DNA of 64,000 nucleotides from Stenomitos rutilans HA7619-LM2 (GTDB lineage: Bacteria > Cyanobacteriota > Cyanobacteriia > Leptolyngbyales > Leptolyngbyaceae), in NCBI GenBank assembly GCA_019358945.1, contig JAHHIE010000030.1, positions 18,409 through 82,408 of the forward strand, written 5' to 3'. The position numbers were made by a program, and so were the translations under genes. Below are positions 58,660 through 64,000 of the stretch, piece by piece. Every line of letters begins with the position of its first letter. Position 1 is the stretch's first letter. The notes under the pieces are model-generated. The model was not told the DNA's origin, made no database searches, and was given only the letters and a program-made list of their open reading frames with translations.

Positions 58660-60795
58660 ATGGTGCAAGCGACTTCGACTCCCCTGTTTGTCAATCCAGT
58701 AACAGGCAATGACGGTGGAAAAGGGACACAGGCAGCGCCCTTTAAAACGCTCACTCGTGCGCTTCAGGTAGCTCAGGCAGGCACAACCATTCAACTAGCT
58801 GCTGGCAACTACAGCGCAGCAAGCGGCGAAGCCTTTCCCATCAAGATCCCTTCAAGCGTGGCCGTTGTCGGCAGCGAAGCAAGTAAAGGTAGCGGTATTT
58901 TAATCTCTGGTAGCGGCATTTTTCCCAGCCCGACCTTTGCTAATCAGAACGTCACCTTTCAACTAGCTAATAATGCGCAACTCAAGGGTGTAACCGTCAC
59001 AAACCCAGAGATTCGTGGTACTGGGGTTTGGGTAGAGTCAACGAATCCGACGATCGCCAACAATACCTTCACCAATTGCAAACGGGAAGGCATTTTTGCC
59101 ACAGGTACCGCCAATCCTCTGGTCATTGGCAATGTTGCCATCCAAAATTCTGCCAGTGGCTTCTCAATTACCCGCAACTCTAAAGGAGAATGGCGGCAAA
59201 ACGTGTGTCGGCAAACTGGTTTTGGGATTGCAGTGGGCGATAGTGCTGCACCGCTATTAGCAGAAAACCAAATTTCTGAAAATCGTGCGGGCATTGTGAT
59301 TAACAAGCAAGCAAAAGCAGTACTGCGAAGCAATGTTGTTCAAAACAATACGGAGACAGGCTTAGTCGTGACCGAAACAGCCCTACCAGATTTGGGCAGT
59401 AGTCAGGCACCAGGCGGCAATATTTTTCGACAAAATGGGCAGTTTGATATTCAAAATGGCACAACGGTGACACTTATCTCCGCTGGTAATCAAGTTGACC
59501 CCACCAAAGTACAGGGTGCGATCTCCTTCGTGGGCAATGAGATTCCAACTCCAGTGCCTTCTCCATCGGGGACTCCAGTCCCAACCCCTGCACCAACTCC
59601 CACACCATCTATCCCACCTTCAACTCCGGCTGGTTTTAACGATACCCAAGGGCATTGGGCAGAAGGGTTTATCCAGGGGTTGGTGAGCCGAGGCTTTATT
59701 AGCGGCTTTCCAGATGGCACCTTTAAGCCAGAAGCGCCCATCACACGCGCTCAGTATGCAGCCGTCATTGCAAAAGCCTTTGATTTACCGGCCAAGCAGT
59801 CCGCTAAAAGTTTTAGTGACGTACCGCAAAGCTTTTGGGCGGCTGACTTTATCACCAAGGCGAACCAGATGGGCTTTATTAGTGGCTTTCCGGACAATAC
59901 CTTTCGCCCCAATCAAAACTTGACTCGTGTGCAGGCGATCGTTTCGCTCATTAGCGGCATCAACCTTACAGGCGGCGTTCTAGATGCACTGAAGGTCTAT
60001 GGCGATCGCGCTCAGATTCCCAGCTTCGCGACCGAAACAGTAGCAACTGCGACCCAGCGCCGCATTGTCGTTAACCATCCTAATATCAGACAGCTAGAAC
60101 CCATGCGAGATATCACGCGTGCAGAGGTCGTGGCAATCATTTATCAATCACTAGTAGCCCTCAATCGAGCACCCGCGATCGCTTCCCCATTCATTGTCTC
60201 TCCCGATACCCCAATCCCCCTCTTCACAGACATTCAAGGTCACTGGGCCAGTGACTTTATTATTGCTATGGCAAATCAAAATTTGGTTAGCGGGTTTGAA
60301 GACGGTAGCTTTAAGCCCGATGTCACCATGAATCGCGCCCAGTACGCCGCCATTATCGCCAAAGCCTTTAACCCACCATCTAAACGCGCCCTGTCTGCCT
60401 TTGCTGATATTCCTGCTAACTTCTGGGCAAAACCCGCGATTGACCAGGCATACCAGGGCGGTTTTATCTCTGGGTTCCCTGATGGCACGTTTAAGCCAAA
60501 CCAAAATGTGTTGCGCCTTCAGGTTTGGCTCTCGCTAGTGAGCGGGTTGAGTCTGCCTGCGGGTGATCTCAGCCTGCTAAATGCCTACGACGATCGCAAC
60601 ACTATACCCCAAAACGCTCAGGATGCCGTAGCCGCCGCAACCAAAGCCAAAATTGTCGTCAACTTCCCCACCGTACGACAGTTGAATGCGACCCGTGAGG
60701 CAACCCGTGCAGAAGTTGTGGCGATCGTTTACCAAGGACTCTTCCAGACAGGGCGAGTTCCCGCCATTAGTTCCCCATACATCGTCTCTGTCTAA
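58660..60795 (+). CDS. DUF1565 (pectate-lyase-like beta-helix) protein with duplicated SLH triplets
   Basis: LFVNPVTGNDGGKGTQAAPFKTLTRAL; Pro-rich linker PVPSPSGTPVPTPAPTPTPS; SLH motifs GHWAEGFIQGLVSRGFISGFPDGTFKPEAPITRAQYAAVI repeated. Confidence 0.9.
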   Translation: MVQATSTPLFVNPVTGNDGGKGTQAAPFKTLTRALQVAQAGTTIQLAAGNYSAASGEAFPIKIPSSVAVVGSEASKGSGILISGSGIFPSPTFANQNVTFQLANNAQLKGVTVTNPEIRGTGVWVESTNPTIANNTFTNCKREGIFATGTANPLVIGNVAIQNSASGFSITRNSKGEWRQNVCRQTGFGIAVGDSAAPLLAENQISENRAGIVINKQAKAVLRSNVVQNNTETGLVVTETALPDLGSSQAPGGNIFRQNGQFDIQNGTTVTLISAGNQVDPTKVQGAISFVGNEIPTPVPSPSGTPVPTPAPTPTPSIPPSTPAGFNDTQGHWAEGFIQGLVSRGFISGFPDGTFKPEAPITRAQYAAVIAKAFDLPAKQSAKSFSDVPQSFWAADFITKANQMGFISGFPDNTFRPNQNLTRVQAIVSLISGINLTGGVLDALKVYGDRAQIPSFATETVATATQRRIVVNHPNIRQLEPMRDITRAEVVAIIYQSLVALNRAPAIASPFIVSPDTPIPLFTDIQGHWASDFIIAMANQNLVSGFEDGSFKPDVTMNRAQYAAIIAKAFNPPSKRALSAFADIPANFWAKPAIDQAYQGGFISGFPDGTFKPNQNVLRLQVWLSLVSGLSLPAGDLSLLNAYDDRNTIPQNAQDAVAAATKAKIVVNFPTVRQLNATREATRAEVVAIVYQGLFQTGRVPAISSPYIVSV

Positions 60796-60857
60796 CCAAC
60801 GTCTCATAGAGGTACGGTTAAACCCAGCGCTCCGTACCTCTCTGCTAGACAAGTGAG

Positions 60858-62066
60858 CTACGTCACGGGCACGATCGCCTTTAGCTCAAAAATTTTCTCT
60901 AAAACATCCTCAACAATTTTGTCTGGCGTTGAAGCCCCCGACGTAATCCCTACAACAACGGGGCCAACAGGTAGCCAATCTTCGGCCACTTCTAGATCGC
61001 GTTTCAGCGGCTTATGCTCAATGCGGTTGTCCGGGCCAATCCGGTCGGCACTATCGATGTGGTACGAGGGAATACCTCGTTCAGTTGCAATCTCTTGCAA
61101 ATGAGTCGTATTAGAGGAGTTGTATCCTCCGACTACAATCATTAGATCTAAGGGTTCTTCTACTAGCTCAAACATCGCATCCTGACGCTCTTGAGTTGCA
61201 TCACAAATCGTATTAAAGCTTAGGAAATGCTGATTAAGTTGGTCAGGCCCATACTTTCGCATCATCGTGCGTTCAAACAGCTTAGCCAGTTGTTCTGTTT
61301 CACCCTTCAGCATGGTGGTCTGATTCGCAATGCCAACTCGCTCTAAATCACGATCTGGATCAAAGCCAACTGAACACGCACGTTCAAACTTGGTCATAAA
61401 TTCAGCGCGATCGCCGCCATGAAGAATGTAATTCACAACGTATTCCGCTTCCTTCATGTTCAACACAATCAGGTACTTGCCTGCAAACGAACTCGTAGCA
61501 ACCGTCTCCTCATGGTTGTATTTGCCATGAATGATGGAGGTGTAGTCAACCTTCTTATGCTTTTCAACCGTCGTCCAGACCTTTGAAACCCAGGGGCAGG
61601 TTGTATCCACGATCGTGCAGCCCCGTTCATTCAAAAACTGCATCTCCTGCACACTGGCACCAAAGGCAGGCAAAATCACCACATCGCCTGGATCGACCCC
61701 AGAAAAATCTTTCTCTCCGTTAGTAACGCTTATAAAATTCACGTTCATCTCCCGCAATCGCTGGTTTACCGATGGATTGTGAATAATTTCATTCGTGATC
61801 CAAATCTGCTCTGTGGGGAAATGCTGCCGCGTCTCATACGCCATTGCCACCGCTCGCTCAACGCCCCAGCAAAACCCAAACGCCTCTGCCAGCCGAATGG
61901 TTACATCCCCTCGCTGAATGGTGAAATTGTTGCTGCGAATTTGCTGCACCAGATTGCTCTGATACTCCGACTGCATTTGATCTGAAACATCCGCTTCATG
62001 CCCAAACCCCTTGCGATGGTAGTTCTCTGAACTGTTCAGCGATCGCTTAAATGCTCGTGTATCCAT
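60858..62066 (-). CDS. ispH: 4-hydroxy-3-methylbut-2-enyl diphosphate reductase
   Basis: [41 protein letters not shown]; internal ATG at 62066 preferred. Confidence 0.95.
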   Translation of the reverse strand: MDTRAFKRSLNSSENYHRKGFGHEADVSDQMQSEYQSNLVQQIRSNNFTIQRGDVTIRLAEAFGFCWGVERAVAMAYETRQHFPTEQIWITNEIIHNPSVNQRLREMNVNFISVTNGEKDFSGVDPGDVVILPAFGASVQEMQFLNERGCTIVDTTCPWVSKVWTTVEKHKKVDYTSIIHGKYNHEETVATSSFAGKYLIVLNMKEAEYVVNYILHGGDRAEFMTKFERACSVGFDPDRDLERVGIANQTTMLKGETEQLAKLFERTMMRKYGPDQLNQHFLSFNTICDATQERQDAMFELVEEPLDLMIVVGGYNSSNTTHLQEIATERGIPSYHIDSADRIGPDNRIEHKPLKRDLEVAEDWLPVGPVVVGITSGASTPDKIVEDVLEKIFELKAIVPVT

Positions 62067-62392
62067 CAACATTCTCCCTGTTGCAACCACACCAGACCTG
62101 TAACCTCTTCTCATCATACGTGCTGACGTAGTGAAGCAACTAAAGAGCCTCAGAGTCTAGAGCTGATTCATTTTCGGCGGCGAGAAAGGGCGATCGCAAA
62201 GTCCGTCCCAGCTTTTGTGACGACGGTATTCCTCAGTCTTTGCTGTAGACATTTTGCTAAAGATGTGCTGCCTCTCTAAAAATTCTGCTATGATAGCTCC
62301 CAAATATCTCGATCGATTTCAAGTATCCTGCCAGGCTTTGGCACCGTTGAGATCTATTGAGTATGTCCCTCGAAACTTGGTTGGAGAGAAGC

Positions 62393-62686
62393 GTGACTAT
62401 TTACGTTGGTAACCTGTCCTTCCAGGCTACTGAAGACGACTTACGAGAAGTATTTGCAGAGTACGGCGAAGTCAGTCGGATTAGCCTTCCTACAGATCGC
62501 GAGACAGGTCGAAAGCGAGGATTTGCCTTCGTCGAAATGAAGGACGAATCAAAGGAAGATCTTGCCATTTCTGAGCTTGATGGCGCAGAATGGCTCGGGC
62601 GTGAGCTGAAAGTGAATAAAGCCAAACCACGCGAAGATAGTCGTGGCTCTGGTGGTGGCAAAAGCCTCTCAAATAGCTCCTACTAG
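62393..62686 (+). CDS. RRM-type RNA-binding protein
   Basis: TIYVGNLSFQATEDDLREVFAEYGEVSRISLPTDRETGRKRGFAFVEM (RNP2/RNP1); GTG at 62393 with GGAGAG upstream. Confidence 0.9.
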   Translation: MTIYVGNLSFQATEDDLREVFAEYGEVSRISLPTDRETGRKRGFAFVEMKDESKEDLAISELDGAEWLGRELKVNKAKPREDSRGSGGGKSLSNSSY

Positions 62687-62893
62687 ACAAAGCCACCGAC
62701 ATAGGTTGTTCACAAGCCCAATTTTCCCTACTAACTTCCTAGCTCTAGGTTGAAGAAGCTTAAGGGTCTTCATGGTGCTGACGACAATATCTATTTTGCG
62801 GAAAAAGAGTCTCCCTCATTTATTGAGAAAGGCAAAGCTAAATGCCCATAGGGTTTTGAATTTCCTTCTTAAAGGTAAGCTCTAAGCAAGCTT

Positions 62894-63199
62894 TTAAGGA
62901 AATTTTCGTACCTGATACTCACCCTCCTCAATAATTTTGTAAGTATTCTGTCCCATTTGCTGAGCGAACTGCATTTCAATCATCTCTAAAACTTTAATGG
63001 GTATAGATTTCCACATTTCACGGCTGGCCCAATGGATAACCAGCACCACCTTATCCAAGTTGTTCGGATCGATCCACACCTGCTTACCAAGGTAGCCGGG
63101 AAATTTTGATAGAGCAGTCGTCCAAATCTCTTCATCTTTTTGGATGTATTTTTCACGCAGCTCTGGAACAACCTGAACTTTTAACCACTCGATAACCAT
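62894..63199 (-). CDS. TIGR03792-type hypothetical protein
   Basis: MVIEWLKVQVVPELREKYIQKDEEIWTTALSKFPGYLGKQVWIDPNN; ORF nominally opens at 63421. Confidence 0.7.
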   Translation of the reverse strand: MVIEWLKVQVVPELREKYIQKDEEIWTTALSKFPGYLGKQVWIDPNNLDKVVLVIHWASREMWKSIPIKVLEMIEMQFAQQMGQNTYKIIEEGEYQVRKFP

Positions 63200-63468
63200 A
63201 AAACTGGAGTGAGATAATGCACATAGAACTGTAGCGTTAAGCGTTAACGAACACAACCACATCCGAGGTAACCCGTATTGGCATAAAGTATGCAGTAAAT
63301 TTGACAAAATAAGGCTTTGTAAAACAATCCCTCTAAAGTACTTTGTTTTGAGGTCCTGCGCAGCCTTACACTGTCGATCGCGCCCCTTTATGATCCTACC
63401 GCTACGGAACTGAAGCTTCAAAAGTAACTTCGTTTATCACTGCAACCATATAATCACAAGGAAACGGC

Positions 63469-63792
63469 ATGGATAACAATAACTGGCTTTCACAGCTGTT
63501 GATGCTTGGTGTTGGTACGACATCATTGGTAGCAGATAAACTTAAAGAAGTCGGCGATCAGCTCGTTAAGGATGGCAAACTCGACCCAGAGCAAGCAAAG
63601 GACGTTGTCGATGATCTCATGCAAACGCTGAAGTCAGAACAGGGGAACTTTGAGTCACAGATCCAACGCCAAATTCGCAATATTATGCAAGATGTCGGGG
63701 TTCCCCGGCAGTCCGAAGTCGATGAATTGCGTGGTCGTATCGATCGTCTAGAACGACAGCTTAGAGACCTTGAAAATAAACTGTGGCGTTGA
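63469..63792 (+). CDS. phasin-like small coiled-coil protein
   Basis: LMLGVGTTSLVADKLKEVGDQLVKDGKLDPEQAKDVVDDLMQTLKSEQ...RIDRLERQLRDLENKL. Confidence 0.65.
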   Translation: MDNNNWLSQLLMLGVGTTSLVADKLKEVGDQLVKDGKLDPEQAKDVVDDLMQTLKSEQGNFESQIQRQIRNIMQDVGVPRQSEVDELRGRIDRLERQLRDLENKLWR

Positions 63793-63837
63793 TTTTACAC
63801 TCGTGTAAAACCACCACTCTCAGAGATAGAAAAACTA

Positions 63838-63871
63838 GGGCTTGGAGTATTCAATTGAATACTCCAAGCCC
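63838..63871 (-). terminator. rRNA operon terminator
   Basis: Perfect 34-nt palindrome GGGCTTGGAGTATTCAATTGAATACTCCAAGCCC followed on minus strand by CTAGTTTTTC. Confidence 0.8.
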
Positions 63872-63889
63872 TGATGCTGGATTAATTAA

Positions 63890-64000
63890 CCTGGCACCGT
63901 GCTATTTTTGCGGAGGGCAACCCCTCAACTATCTTTGCCGCAGTAGCGTTTCACACCTGAGTTCGAGATGGGTCAGAGTGGGTCCACCACGCCAGAGGCA
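63890..64000 (-). rRNA. rrf: 5S ribosomal RNA (5' end just outside window)
   Basis: Reverse complement TGCCTCTGGCGTGGTGGACCCACTCTGACCCATCTCGAACTCAGGTGTGAAACGCTACTGCGGC...GCACGGTGCCAGG. Confidence 0.93.

Overview
Cyanobacterial chromosome segment: GCGATCGC (HIP1-type) octamers recur throughout and the gene content is cyanobacterial. Main blocks: (a) a beta-carboxysome operon ccmK2-ccmK1-ccmL-ccmM-ccmN-ccmO on the minus strand (about 17.2-22.3 kb), divergent from an NDH-1 CO2-uptake operon ndhF-ndhD-cupB/chpX (23.0-27.6 kb); (b) a cobalamin locus (37.9-45.4 kb) with a cobalamin riboswitch upstream of cobG; (c) a 1772-aa caspase-like/STAND NTPase/WD40 protein (31.3-36.6 kb); (d) glnB with a TTG start and a GTA-N8-TAC NtcA-type site, queF, ispH, gnd, an RRM protein, and the 3' part of an rRNA operon (5S, minus strand) at the right edge. 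Most genes are recognisable cyanobacterial families. Less ordinary points are: low-complexity short repeats that have entered a riboswitch and, in frame, two coding regions (cobI N-terminus and a lipoprotein-type ABC solute-binding protein); a TetR regulator fused to a degenerate tyrosine-recombinase-like domain; a GT60-like / GT2 / PhyH dioxygenase gene run; a chimeric PD-(D/E)XK ORF abutting a WD40 pseudogene; two MITE-like inverted-repeat elements; and a CcmM with four SSUL repeats plus a candidate internal start. I found no clear evidence for a completely new multi-gene system; the best candidates are ranked in the findings. All family assignments come from reading motifs by eye, without database searches.
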